This document shows positions 25,626 to 35,617 of a stretch of DNA of 44,959 nt, one piece after another (within the stretch, counting starts at the first letter, position 1; the number at the start of each line of letters is the position of its first letter). The DNA is taken from the NCBI RefSeq assembly GCF_015207705.1, contig NZ_JADEWI010000053.1, positions 1 to 44,959 on the forward strand, read 5' to 3'. A model generated the notes under the pieces. It was not told where the DNA came from and did no database searches. It saw nothing but the letters and a program-made list of their open reading frames with translations. The stretch is from Nostoc sp. LEGE 06077 (lineage in GTDB: Bacteria > Cyanobacteriota > Cyanobacteriia > Cyanobacteriales > Nostocaceae). A program made the translations under genes and the position numbers.

Positions 25626-27842
25626 ATGAAATACCACCTAATTCAACAACATAGCGAAGAAGACTGCGGCGCTGCCAGTCTCGCAACAGTGGCTAAACAT
25701 TACGGTAAAACCTTTAGCATGACTCGTTGTCGGGAAGCTGTCGGGACAGGACAGCAAGGAAGCACTTTATTAGGATTGAAACAAGGCGCAGGAATTCTGG
25801 GTTTCAATGCACGAGCCGTCAAAGTACCTCTGGAGACTTTCAACGAAATCACCCTTCCTTTACCCGCGATTATCCACTGGAAAGGTTATCATTGGGTGGT
25901 TTTCTACGGCAAACAGGGTAATAAATACGTTGTAGCTGACCCAGGTGCAGGTATCCGTTATCTAGAAAAAAAGTGGTTTTTAGAAGCATGGACAAATGGA
26001 GTTATGCTGCTGCTGGAACCAGATCCAGTGCGCTTTTTTACTCAGGAAAATGAACCAGAGAAAATTGGCGGTTTTGGTCGCTTTTTGCGGCGTGTTGCCC
26101 CTTATCGCGGCATTCTGAGCCAGACCTTATTACTCAACTCTGTTTTAGGTTTACTTTCCCTCGCTTCGCCCTTTTTGTTGCAAATTCTCACCGATGATGT
26201 GCTGGTGCGGGGAGATACCCAACTGCTAACGAGTGTTGCTATTGCTGTGATTGTCATGCACTTAGTTAGTAGTAGTTTGCGGTTGGCACAATCAAATCTG
26301 GTCGCCCATTTTTCGCAGCGGTTACAACTAGGATTAATTTTAGAATTTGGCAGGCAGATTTTACGCTTACCTTTAAGTTACTATGAATCTCGGCGCAGTG
26401 GTGAAATTGTCAGTCGCCTAGAAGATATTCAACAAATTAACCAATTAATTTCACAAGTTGTTGTCAGTTTGCCTAGTCAATTTTTTCTTGCTTTAGTATC
26501 TTTAGGTTTTATGCTGTTTTACAGTATTAAACTTACAGTTGTGGCTGGGGCAATCGCTCTATTTATGACCTTATCTACCGTAATTTTCTTGCCCACTTTA
26601 CAGCAAAAAATTCGTAGTATTTTGGTGTTATCCGCCGAAAACCAAGGTGTTTTAGTAGAAACATTTAAAGGCGCTATTACCCTAAAAACTACTACTGCGG
26701 CTCCACAATTTTGGGAAGAATTTCAAAGTCGATTTAGTCGGCTGGCTAACTTGACTTTTCGTACTATGCAAATTGGGATTGTTAACGGTATATTTTCCAA
26801 TTTAGTATCTAGCATTGGCAGTATTACTTTAATTTGGTTCGGTAGCAGTTTAGTCATTCAGCAAGAACTATCAATTGGGATGCTTTTAGCTTTTAATAGT
26901 ATGAATGGGAATTTTACCAACTTTATTCAAACTACTATCGATTTTGTTGATGAATTTACCCGTGCTAAAACTGCTACCCAACGGCTCACAGAAGTTATTG
27001 ACGCGACCCCAGAAATTTTAGACCACAATCAAAAGCCTTGGGTAAACATTCCAGGTAATGCAGATATCACCTGTACCAACCTCAACTTTCATCATCCAGG
27101 TAGAGTGGAACTACTGCAAGATTTCTCTCTAACTATTCCTGGGGGTCAGGTAATTGCTTTGATTGGTAAATCTGGCTGTGGTAAAAGCACTTTGGCAAAA
27201 TTGATTGCGGGTTTATATCAACTCCAGTCGGGTAATATTCGCTTTGGTATTTATAATTTAGAGGATATTTCTTTAGACTGTCTCCGCCAACAAGTAGTGC
27301 TAGTACCGCAAGATGCACACTTTTGGAGTCGGTCAATTATGGAAAATTTTCGTTTAGGTTCACCTCACGTTAGCTTTGAACAGATTGTCAAAGCTTGCCA
27401 AATTGCTGGGGCTGATGAGTTTATTAGCAATCTTCCCGACAAATATCAAACAGTATTAGGGGAATTTGGCGCAAATCTTTCTGGTGGACAACGGCAGAGG
27501 TTAGCTATTGCTAGAGCGATTGTGAATAACCCGCCAGTGTTAATTTTAGATGAATCGACCGGCGCACTCGACCCAGTGAGTGAAGCTCAAGTATTAAATC
27601 AGTTACTCGCTCACCGTCAAGGTCAAACCACTATTTTAATTAGTCACCGTCCCAAGGTTATTCAACAAGCTGATTGGATTGTGATGTTGGAACAAGGACA
27701 ATTAAAAATTCAAGGTTCTCCAGAGGCTTTGTGTCATCAAGCTGGTGAGCATTTAGATTTTCTTGATGCTGTGAATTTATCCGTTAGCAAAAATCCTTGC
27801 CACTGTTATCCGAATGCAAGTTTCCCCAGCAGCATTCGCTAA
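25626..27842 (+). CDS. lanT: LanT: C39 peptidase-ABC transporter
   Basis: A 738-aa peptidase-containing exporter. The N-terminal C39 domain has Cys14 (EEDCGAASLA), His89 (YHWVVFYG) and Asp105 (VADPGAG), which remove leaders after double glycine. A six-helix membrane domain covers about 165-440. The nucleotide-binding domain has Walker A GKSGCGKST (514-522), signature LSGGQRQ (618-624), and Walker B VLILDESTGALD. It cleaves and exports the modified peptide across the inner membrane. It lies between lanM and a HlyD gene, the normal partner for outer-membrane passage in cyanobacteria. All catalytic residues are present. Confidence 0.95.
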   Translation: MKYHLIQQHSEEDCGAASLATVAKHYGKTFSMTRCREAVGTGQQGSTLLGLKQGAGILGFNARAVKVPLETFNEITLPLPAIIHWKGYHWVVFYGKQGNKYVVADPGAGIRYLEKKWFLEAWTNGVMLLLEPDPVRFFTQENEPEKIGGFGRFLRRVAPYRGILSQTLLLNSVLGLLSLASPFLLQILTDDVLVRGDTQLLTSVAIAVIVMHLVSSSLRLAQSNLVAHFSQRLQLGLILEFGRQILRLPLSYYESRRSGEIVSRLEDIQQINQLISQVVVSLPSQFFLALVSLGFMLFYSIKLTVVAGAIALFMTLSTVIFLPTLQQKIRSILVLSAENQGVLVETFKGAITLKTTTAAPQFWEEFQSRFSRLANLTFRTMQIGIVNGIFSNLVSSIGSITLIWFGSSLVIQQELSIGMLLAFNSMNGNFTNFIQTTIDFVDEFTRAKTATQRLTEVIDATPEILDHNQKPWVNIPGNADITCTNLNFHHPGRVELLQDFSLTIPGGQVIALIGKSGCGKSTLAKLIAGLYQLQSGNIRFGIYNLEDISLDCLRQQVVLVPQDAHFWSRSIMENFRLGSPHVSFEQIVKACQIAGADEFISNLPDKYQTVLGEFGANLSGGQRQRLAIARAIVNNPPVLILDESTGALDPVSEAQVLNQLLAHRQGQTTILISHRPKVIQQADWIVMLEQGQLKIQGSPEALCHQAGEHLDFLDAVNLSVSKNPCHCYPNASFPSSIR

Positions 27843-27888
27843 TCTCTACCGTACTCAGTACTCAGCACTCTTCATCAGGAATACTGTT

Positions 27889-29370
27889 ATGCTTAGTCAG
27901 TTTAATGCAGACTCTTTGCCCCCAGTTGAAGACCATGAATTTCTGCCACCGTTGAGTAATTGGGTGAAAATCGGCAGTTTGATACTTGTTGGTGCTGTAG
28001 GGGGAGCGATCGCTTTATCTTCGATCATCGAATACAGAGTCACTGTACTAGGACAGGCGATCGTCCGGCCTACGGGAGAATTACGGCTCGTCCAAGCGGC
28101 GATGACTGGACAGATAACCAATGTTTTGGTTAAAGAAAACCAGGCAGTGAATCAAGGAGATGTGTTGGCGACAATTGATGATTCCCGCCTGCAAACTCAA
28201 AAAAGCCAACTGCAAGGCAATATCCAACAGGCGCAATTACAATTACAACAAATTGATGCTCAAATTCAAGCTCTCCATCGCCAAATTCAAGCGGAAACTG
28301 ACCGCAAAAATCGTTTAGTGAGTTCGGCGCAAGCTGGATTCAATCGCGCCCAACGCAACTATCGAGAACAGCAAATTACTGTCCAAGCAGAAGTAGCCGC
28401 AGCCCAGGCAAATTTAAACAGAGCGCAAAATGAATGGTACAAAGCCCAGATAGAATTACGTGCGGCTGATGCTCAGTTGAAGTCAACAAAAATAGCCATG
28501 AGTGCGGCGGAAGCTAAACGCGATCGCTATCAAAAGATAGTTCAAGCGGGTGTTTTGTCTTTGAATCAATTAGAGGAAGTGCAGTTAGATGTGGCTCAAC
28601 AAAAACAAGCGATTGAGATGCGACAAGCGGCGGTAGAGGCACAAAAGCAAATTATTGCCCAGCAAAAACAAACTGTGATTGCCGAACAAGCCAAACTCCG
28701 CCGCGCTCAAGCTGCACTCAATCCGATTAATGCGGAAGTAGCGATCGCACAAGAGACGATTGCTCAAGAAATTGCTGGTGGACAAGCTACTCTCGCTACC
28801 CTCAACCGTGAATTGCAAGCTTTGTTACAACAGCAACTACAAATGAAAAATCAGATCCAGCGTGACACCAGGGAACTACAACAAGTGGTTATGGATCTCA
28901 GCCAAACTAAAATTACAGCGAGTGAAAATGGAATTGTCGCCCAACTAAATCTGCGAAATCCCGGTCAATCGGTGCGTCAGGGTGAGGAAATTGCTCAAAT
29001 TGTCCCTAGCAATGCTCCTTTAGTCATCAAGGCTGCCGTCGCCCCTGATGATGTGAGTAAATTAGCTAAAGGTCAAGAAGTCCAGATGCGGGTGTCTGCC
29101 TGTCCTTATCCCGATTACGGTACTCTTAAAGGTGTTGTTAGTCAGATTTCTGAAGATACAATCAAACCTTCAGGAAATCAAGTTGTTTCCACTGTTGTCA
29201 AAACTGCTGTTTACGAGGTGACAATCATCCCAGACAATTTGAGTTTTGGTAGAAACCAGCATTTATGTCATATTCAAGCGGGAATGCAAGGCAGATCTGA
29301 TATTATTTCCCAAAAAGAAACTGTTTTGAAATTTTTACTCAGGAAAGCTCGGTTAATTGCAGATATTTGA
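27889..29370 (+). CDS. HlyD-family secretion adaptor
   Basis: A 493-aa membrane-fusion protein. It has a short cytoplasmic N-terminus, one membrane helix (WVKIGSLILVGAVGGAIALS), a lipoyl half-motif (GQITNVLVKENQAVNQGDVL), about 230 residues of Gln/Ala-rich coiled coil, the second lipoyl half (ENGIVAQLNLRNPGQSVRQG), and a beta-barrel end. It would link LanT to an outer-membrane channel; no TolC-like gene is in the window. Start choice: ATG 27889 has CAGGA upstream, 46 bases after lanT; an earlier in-frame codon at 27814 would overlap lanT and lacks support. Last gene of the locus. Confidence 0.88.
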   Translation: MLSQFNADSLPPVEDHEFLPPLSNWVKIGSLILVGAVGGAIALSSIIEYRVTVLGQAIVRPTGELRLVQAAMTGQITNVLVKENQAVNQGDVLATIDDSRLQTQKSQLQGNIQQAQLQLQQIDAQIQALHRQIQAETDRKNRLVSSAQAGFNRAQRNYREQQITVQAEVAAAQANLNRAQNEWYKAQIELRAADAQLKSTKIAMSAAEAKRDRYQKIVQAGVLSLNQLEEVQLDVAQQKQAIEMRQAAVEAQKQIIAQQKQTVIAEQAKLRRAQAALNPINAEVAIAQETIAQEIAGGQATLATLNRELQALLQQQLQMKNQIQRDTRELQQVVMDLSQTKITASENGIVAQLNLRNPGQSVRQGEEIAQIVPSNAPLVIKAAVAPDDVSKLAKGQEVQMRVSACPYPDYGTLKGVVSQISEDTIKPSGNQVVSTVVKTAVYEVTIIPDNLSFGRNQHLCHIQAGMQGRSDIISQKETVLKFLLRKARLIADI

Positions 29371-29517
29371 ACGCGGAAGTCCGCAGAGTGTTTGTTTATG
29401 CAAGGTTCTGAAGAAATTCATCTACAGAGTACAGAGTTGACAGCGATCGCCGCAGCCATTAGATTTTCGGCGTTGCTAACTAATTAAAGGGATGAATTTT
29501 GTTTCGCGCAAAAGCAA

Positions 29518-29562
29518 GGCAGCGCGTTAGGCGGGTTCCCCAACTTAAAGCGACTGCCGCGC
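29518..29562. repeat. imperfect small palindromic repeat
   Basis: GGCAG...CTGCC arms enclose GCGCGTTAGGCGGGTTCCCC and flanking bases, 45 bases in all. Small G/C-rich palindromes like this are dispersed in Nostocales genomes. It lies between the convergent HlyD and TPR-CHAT genes, where it could act as a weak bidirectional terminator. Confidence 0.4.
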
Positions 29563-29578
29563 AAAGGTGCTGTTTTGA

Positions 29579-32500
29579 TCACAAACCATTGCCAATCAAA
29601 ATAAAGGCTGACCAGTAAAAAGGATGACTGAGATGCTCGCTTACCTGTGGAGTGAGGTTACTTTTATGGGGCGGAAAACTCATTTTTGAGTAGTTTCCCG
29701 TAATCAGGGCGATTTGCGCTTGACGTAGGGCTTCGGCCTTGGTTGTTTTGCCTTGGGCAAGGATGTTGTAAAAAGCATTCATTAGTACTTGTGTACCGCC
29801 ATCATCTACCGACCACAAAGAGGCGATCGCGGCTCTTGCGCCTGTTTGTTGTATCTGGTAGCCAAAACCGAGAATTTCTCTACCATTGCCAAATTGATCG
29901 CCTAATCCGGTTTCACAGGCTGAAAGTACGATTAAATCGACATTGGGCAATCGCCAGTTTTTGATATCTCGGAGGGTGACGCGATCGCCATTTCCTAACA
30001 AAATAAATGATTCTTCTGGCTGTCCGGTGGTAAATGCGGCGTGAGTTGCTAAATGGACGATGGCGTAATCATTCATTTCCAGCACAATATCTGAATTGAA
30101 TTGCTTGTCTAATAATTTTTTGGTGCTGGGAATGGTTTGAGCGAGTGTTTCGATTTCTAAACTGGCAAAGGGTAAACCGGAAAAGTCAAACTGCTGAGAT
30201 CCTACCTGAAAACTATAGTTGCCTTGGGTAAAGGCTGCCGCTAATACATTTAATTGATTGTGGGGTTTGGTGTTGAGGTTGGTTAAGCTGACGGCAGTAA
30301 TATTATTGATGCGGAAGCGTTCAATTAACCATTTTTGACCGTCATAAAGGGCGGCGAGGGGAACATAACGCAGTTGTCCGTCGGGAGCGTAGATGATAGT
30401 TTTAGCTTGTGCTTGTGCTAAGTCATTTTCTAGGGGTTTAATCAGCAAATCGTAGAGTTTTTGGGCTGGAACTTTGATTTTTGGGGTACGTTTTGGTAAG
30501 GTGGTGCGAAATTCTAAAATTGCTCGGTTGAGTTCTTCTTGGGTGACAGCCACGGTGCGGCGGATTGGCGGTGCGTAGGGAGTGACTAAAACTAGTTCTA
30601 AGCGATCGCTCAATACTAGAGGATACAGTATGACTGCGCCTTGCTGAAGTTGTTTTAAGTTATCTTGTAAGGCACTGGCGGAGGATTCCAGGTTAAAATT
30701 CTGCCCTTGGGTGGTTTGCTGGAGTTGGGCGATCCATTCGCGCACTTTCGGGCTATCGAGGAAGGTGTTAAAGTCTTTGGCTAGTGTCTGCTGAATTTTG
30801 CGTAATTCTAAAATACGCTGTTTCTGGGCTGGAGTGCGGCTGCTCACACTAATGTTTTCCAGTTGGGCGAGTTCTCTACCAAGGGCGATCGCTTGCTCAA
30901 ATTCTGCTTGCATCACCTCTCGAATTTGCCGTTCTTGGGGACGTTCCACAACACCAGTCGCCGTTTTTTCACTTCCTCGCACGTCGCGGAGATAGTCGTC
31001 AATTTCTTGGACTTTGAGCAAGTCTAGTACTTGTTGCGCTTCTAAAATTCGGTTGCGTTGCAGCAGGATATCTGCTAAATGGCGATAATCTTTGGCAATG
31101 GTTTCTGTATAAGATTGCTGTTGTTCTTTACTTAATTCCCGAATATTATTCCGAATCGCTTCTCGCACATTTACTGATTGTTTAAAGAAGATAATTGCTA
31201 ATTCTGGTTGGCTCTGTTTTTCGAGTAAGTTACCAATAGTATTAAGGATATGTCCTTCGCTTTCTTTGTTGCCAATTTCTTGAGCAATAACTAAACTTTG
31301 CTGTAATAATTTCCCGGCTAATTCATATTGTTCTTGCTCTAAATAAACTTTGGCGATCGCATGGAAAGTTATCCCTTCTGCCCGTCTAAATTTTAATTGT
31401 TGATAAATCTTCAAAGCTGTTTGCAAATAATCTAAAGCTAATTGATATTGTCTTTGTTTGAGGTGAACAATCCCAATATTGTAATATGTTGTTCCTTTGA
31501 GAAATTTTTGCAGTTCTTTATTGTTAATTTTTGCCAGCACTGTTAAGGCTTGCTGGTGGAAGTCTAATGCTAATTCATACTTTTCTTGTCTGTAATAAAT
31601 ACTGCCGATCGCATTCAGGGCGTTGACTTCACCGTCAATATCTCCGATCCATTTCCCGTCTGAGTCAATCAGTGCAGGTCGTTTGGCGATTTTTAAGGCT
31701 TCCTGATAAGATTTTAACGCAAGTTCGTATTGTCCCAGCACTTCATAAATCTTCCCCATATTAAATTCAATTCCTACCCAGTCGCCTAAAATTTCTTGCT
31801 GGATGGGTAAGGCTTTTTGATAGTAATCCAGAGCTAATTTATACTCCCCTAAATTGCTGTAAATGATTGCCATTTGATGGAAAGTCCGCCATTGCCTTGG
31901 CTCATCACCTATTTTTTTGGCAATCTCCAAGACTTGCTGGTATTTTTCTAAGGCTGCTTGATATTTACCTACTCTCAAAAATTCACTAGCTTGATTTGTA
32001 TAAATTGCTGCTATGGCTTTGAGGCTGGATTTTTCCCAACCGCGATCGCCGATCTTTTGTTGAATTGCCAAAGCTTGCTGATAATATTTCAACGCCTGCT
32101 GGTAATTTCTTTGGCGATGATAAACGTCTCCCAGGTGGAACAAAGTTCTGCCCGTACCTGTTTTATCTTCTATTTGTTGATAAATTAATAAAGCTGCCTC
32201 AAAGGTTTTGATGGCTCTGGCATATTCGCTTTTGATATACTGCCCCCAACCTGCTTCATACAGTTGATCAGCTTTCAATTTTTCTGGTGTTTGAGCAAAG
32301 AAAATCACGCCACCTACGGGGTTAAAAGTCGTAATTTTTCCAGATGAAAAGCGAATCTCGATTTGTTCGCCATCAAAAGCCCCGCTCAATGGCGTTTTAC
32401 TCAGGAGAGTTGCTGTTTTCTCACTTTGTTTTGCGATTTCCTGTCTAATTGCCAAGGCTTGTTGATCAACTTGAGTAGCGGCTTGATGTTCTCCTAATTG

Positions 32501-35161
32501 TTTGTAAACGGCACTCATCTGGGTGAGAATTATCCCCTCCCAAGGGCGATTTTTTTGCTGGCGAACAATTGATAAGGCTTGCTGGTAAGCTTGTAATGCA
32601 GCTTGGTACTGAGTTTTGAGATATTGTCCTTGAGTCGCGTAACTGTTTCCCTTGGCAAACAAAACTACTGCTTCTCCTTCCAGTGGGTGTACTTGCACAA
32701 GGGTTTTTTTCGCTGCATCCCTACCAACTTCCGTAATTAAAACTGCTTTTTGACCAGTAATACTTTCTAGATTACGGTTGCTAATTTCACGCTGTAATGT
32801 ATTTGCTTGCTCACGATACTCCTGCGCTGTTTGCTTCTGCCCTAATTTGGCGTAAATTGCGGCGATACTGTTGAGAATTGCGTCTTGATCTGGCTTTTCA
32901 AAGGGTATTCTTGTCCAGCGAAATAATTCCTGTTGTCCAAATTGGCGGATTTGTTGTTCTGGTACAAAATAGTTATCTTGAGTTTGAGGATCACGAGCGA
33001 TCGCTAATGCTTGCTGATAGGCTGTCAACGCCGCTTCATACTGTCCTAAATTGGCGAAGATTTCCCCAATTTGCGTTAACAGTATCGGTTTTTGATTAAC
33101 CAAGCTGTGGCTGCTGTTCTCCATATCCACAATTGCCAGAGATTGCTGATAATAATCCAAGGCAGTTTGATACTGTCCTAATACTGCGTAAACTGCACCC
33201 ATGCTTCTTTTAATTCGCTGTTCCTGCTGGCGATAATCTCCTGGTGACAATTCCTCTCTGCGCCAACGAACTTCGGCATTTTCTGGGCTGGACATTTCTG
33301 CATTGATGATTGCCAAGGCTTCTTTGTAGAATTGCAAAGCAGTTTGGTATTGTCCTAGAGTTTTGTAGATATCTGCAATATTAGCTAAAGTGTTTTCGGC
33401 TTCGTTTTCGGCAAAGTTTTGCCATCCGGCTACCCCAGCGATTACTTCTAGCCGTTGTCCGCGTTTCTCTATCTCGGCTATTTCTGCGGGTTCAACAGTC
33501 GTGATGGCAGTTTTGATTGGTTTTCCTTCCCCTACCTTAATCAAACCATTGCTGAGTCCATCTTCTAGTTTGATTCCCTCTGGGTGATGAATATTGACAT
33601 CAGTACCAAAGGCTACCCGAATTGTATGGGGAATTGGTGTTTTTGTTGCCTGTTCATCAACTTCCCGACGAATTGCCAAGCTTTGCTGATAGGCATCTAA
33701 GGCTACTTGTAACTGTCCGAGACTTTCGTAAATTGTCCCCATTTGATTGAGAATTACCCATTCCCAGGGACGATTTTTTTGCTGACGGACGATCGCTAAA
33801 GCTTGCTGATAGGATGACAAGGCGGCTGGGTATCTTCCAAACTTGGCGTGTTCTAAACCGTTGCGGTAGTGGATGAGTGCTTCCCCTGTCAGGAGTGTAA
33901 TTAAAGTTGGTCTTTTTTGGGGTATGTTGTAAGTCACCAAAATTGCCTGTTTGACAATATTTGTCACCCACCCCACATGGACACCCATTTCCTGTCTGAT
34001 GGCTAAGGCTTGTTCTTGATACTCCTGCGCCGTTTGTGGGTAGCCTTGGCTATGGTAAATATAGCCTAGATTATTCAGGATTTGCTCTTCTAGGGGGCGA
34101 TCACCAATTTCTCGCGCTATTGCTAAAGCCTGTTGATAACACTCCAGGGCAATTTGCGGCTGTTGTCCTTTATTTTTGTAGGTGGAGGCGATCTCAATCA
34201 GGATTTTTGCTGTTAACGGGCGATCGCCAATTTCGCGGACAATAGCTAAAGCTGGTTCGGAGAAATCCAGAGAAATCGGGCGAGATTCCCGTTGATTGTC
34301 GATTCCCCAGTTGTAATCTTTGCTCAAATTCAACATTACTGTAGCTTCACCGATGCGATCGCCTGCTTGGCGCATCTTGGCTAAGGCTTGTTCGTAATAT
34401 TTTACAGCTTGTTCTTTTTGATCTACTGCGGCGTAAGTCATGCCAATACCGTTGAGACTCCAACCAACTCCCGCGCGATCGCCCAAAGCCTCCATAATCA
34501 TTAAGGCTTGCTGGTAATATTTTCTTACCTCCAAGTAAGACTTAATTTCCTCCGGCTTTTTGATCGTCTGGTAGTAAAGTTGCGATTTAATATAGCTAAC
34601 GTAAGTATTTCCCAAGCCAATCAAAGTAATCGCTTCCCCAGATTTATCTTTTACCTCACGCCGCATTAATAAAGCTTGCTGGTAGAATTGCACAGCATTT
34701 TTGTACTGCCCTTGGATTTCGTAAACTGCGGCGATGTGATGCAAAGATGCCGCTTCCCCTGTATGGTTGCCTAATTCGCGTGTAATTGCCAAGGCTTGCT
34801 CATGATGTTGGAGAGCAGTTTGAGTTTGTCCTTGATGACGATAAACTTCTCCTAATTTATTGAGAGTTGCGGCTGTATGAAGGCGATCGCCAATTGCTCG
34901 ATAAATATTTAATGCTTGTTGAAAAGACTGTAATGCACTTAGAAATTGGCTTTTATCAAGTTGTTGATCACCTTGCTCAAAAAGCTTGTCTGCTAAAAGT
35001 TTTTGAGCTTCTGAGATTTGAGAAAAAACCTGAGAATTAGCAATTAATTGTCCTGCAACAGCTCGCCTTTGAATAGGGTGATAGTTTACCAGCCCACTCT
35101 CAATGGCAAAGATAGTCAATAAAATAGCAAGTGCATTCAGTCCAAATCTTGGGGATTGCAT
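29579..35161 (-). CDS. very large TPR-CHAT protein
   Basis: A 1860-aa protein. The N-terminus has an export-type hydrophobic segment (FGLNALAILLTIFAIESGLV). About 20 or more TPR units follow, many as YQQALAI-type helices, in two blocks split near residue 935 by a beta-rich insert (IEIRFSSGKITTFNPVGGVI). The second block restarts like a new protein (PEKLKADQLYEAGWGQY), so a tandem fusion is likely. A linker with coiled-coil character leads to a C-terminal CHAT domain with His1707 (HLATHAAF) and Cys1749 (LSACETGLGD), plus ARAAIASLWSVDD. It should be a caspase-like protease gated by TPR binding; substrate unknown. It converges on the lanthipeptide operon. Confidence 0.9.
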   Translation of the reverse strand: MQSPRFGLNALAILLTIFAIESGLVNYHPIQRRAVAGQLIANSQVFSQISEAQKLLADKLFEQGDQQLDKSQFLSALQSFQQALNIYRAIGDRLHTAATLNKLGEVYRHQGQTQTALQHHEQALAITRELGNHTGEAASLHHIAAVYEIQGQYKNAVQFYQQALLMRREVKDKSGEAITLIGLGNTYVSYIKSQLYYQTIKKPEEIKSYLEVRKYYQQALMIMEALGDRAGVGWSLNGIGMTYAAVDQKEQAVKYYEQALAKMRQAGDRIGEATVMLNLSKDYNWGIDNQRESRPISLDFSEPALAIVREIGDRPLTAKILIEIASTYKNKGQQPQIALECYQQALAIAREIGDRPLEEQILNNLGYIYHSQGYPQTAQEYQEQALAIRQEMGVHVGWVTNIVKQAILVTYNIPQKRPTLITLLTGEALIHYRNGLEHAKFGRYPAALSSYQQALAIVRQQKNRPWEWVILNQMGTIYESLGQLQVALDAYQQSLAIRREVDEQATKTPIPHTIRVAFGTDVNIHHPEGIKLEDGLSNGLIKVGEGKPIKTAITTVEPAEIAEIEKRGQRLEVIAGVAGWQNFAENEAENTLANIADIYKTLGQYQTALQFYKEALAIINAEMSSPENAEVRWRREELSPGDYRQQEQRIKRSMGAVYAVLGQYQTALDYYQQSLAIVDMENSSHSLVNQKPILLTQIGEIFANLGQYEAALTAYQQALAIARDPQTQDNYFVPEQQIRQFGQQELFRWTRIPFEKPDQDAILNSIAAIYAKLGQKQTAQEYREQANTLQREISNRNLESITGQKAVLITEVGRDAAKKTLVQVHPLEGEAVVLFAKGNSYATQGQYLKTQYQAALQAYQQALSIVRQQKNRPWEGIILTQMSAVYKQLGEHQAATQVDQQALAIRQEIAKQSEKTATLLSKTPLSGAFDGEQIEIRFSSGKITTFNPVGGVIFFAQTPEKLKADQLYEAGWGQYIKSEYARAIKTFEAALLIYQQIEDKTGTGRTLFHLGDVYHRQRNYQQALKYYQQALAIQQKIGDRGWEKSSLKAIAAIYTNQASEFLRVGKYQAALEKYQQVLEIAKKIGDEPRQWRTFHQMAIIYSNLGEYKLALDYYQKALPIQQEILGDWVGIEFNMGKIYEVLGQYELALKSYQEALKIAKRPALIDSDGKWIGDIDGEVNALNAIGSIYYRQEKYELALDFHQQALTVLAKINNKELQKFLKGTTYYNIGIVHLKQRQYQLALDYLQTALKIYQQLKFRRAEGITFHAIAKVYLEQEQYELAGKLLQQSLVIAQEIGNKESEGHILNTIGNLLEKQSQPELAIIFFKQSVNVREAIRNNIRELSKEQQQSYTETIAKDYRHLADILLQRNRILEAQQVLDLLKVQEIDDYLRDVRGSEKTATGVVERPQERQIREVMQAEFEQAIALGRELAQLENISVSSRTPAQKQRILELRKIQQTLAKDFNTFLDSPKVREWIAQLQQTTQGQNFNLESSASALQDNLKQLQQGAVILYPLVLSDRLELVLVTPYAPPIRRTVAVTQEELNRAILEFRTTLPKRTPKIKVPAQKLYDLLIKPLENDLAQAQAKTIIYAPDGQLRYVPLAALYDGQKWLIERFRINNITAVSLTNLNTKPHNQLNVLAAAFTQGNYSFQVGSQQFDFSGLPFASLEIETLAQTIPSTKKLLDKQFNSDIVLEMNDYAIVHLATHAAFTTGQPEESFILLGNGDRVTLRDIKNWRLPNVDLIVLSACETGLGDQFGNGREILGFGYQIQQTGARAAIASLWSVDDGGTQVLMNAFYNILAQGKTTKAEALRQAQIALITGNYSKMSFPPHKSNLTPQVSEHLSHPFYWSAFILIGNGL

Positions 35162-35209
35162 CGAAGATATTTTTGGGAATTTGAAAATATTTTTGGGAAT
35201 TTTAATCTA

Positions 35210-35600
35210 TCTTACTTTGTTAAGCAACTCAACAGCCTCCCCATCCGGGGTATAAACAACATTACCAGACATCGCCAGCACGATCCTCTGCTTCCTCGCC
35301 CACTCGAACCATTCACTCACATCTGCGGTAACGGTATTTTTCCCCTTAGCCCCACGCTTGCAGGAATTGATAAATAGCTCAGTGGGATTATCACACCAAC
35401 CTTCTGCGATGTCTGCGACAAGCCGCAAGCGTCTACGCATCTTTTACACGAGCAATCGCCCCCTGAACATTATCCCAATATTTCTTGACCACGCCCAAGC
35501 AAGGCTGAGGATTTATCCGCAACCGCCTTAACTCATTACAAACCTCTGCAATTTCCTGCTTAGATACATTTAAATCAGATTTAGCCTCCGCTTAACGGGA
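35210..35600 (-). pseudogene. degenerate repeated gene fragment, copy 2
   Basis: The minus strand reads SKQEIAEVCNELRRLRINPQ, PCLGVVKKYWDNVQGAIARV, then a 25-nt palindrome insertion, then IAEGWCDNPTELFINSCKRG and AKGKNTVTADVSEWFEWARK, ending YTPDGEAVELLNKV. Without the palindrome the frame would be continuous (KDAIAEGW). The best-preserved of four copies, it shows a C-terminal module of roughly 130 aa. Family unrecognised; the NPT-x-LFI motif recalls cyanobacterial plasmid or phage-type proteins. No start is visible upstream. Confidence 0.6.
35411..35435. repeat. 25-nt small palindromic repeat inserted in a HIP1 site
   Basis: GTCTGCGACAAGCCGCAAGC plus GTCTA lies between GCGAT and CGC. The paralogous fragment at 44.5 kb has an uninterrupted GCGATCGC at this point. 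An identical 25-mer is at 36683-36707. Confidence 0.75.
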
Positions 35601-35617
35601 AAAGTCAGGCTCCTTAA

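Noticed and set aside
27814-27888. Earlier start for the HlyD gene
   Set aside because: It would overlap lanT out of frame and lacks a ribosome site; ATG 27889 has CAGGA and begins a typical N-terminus.
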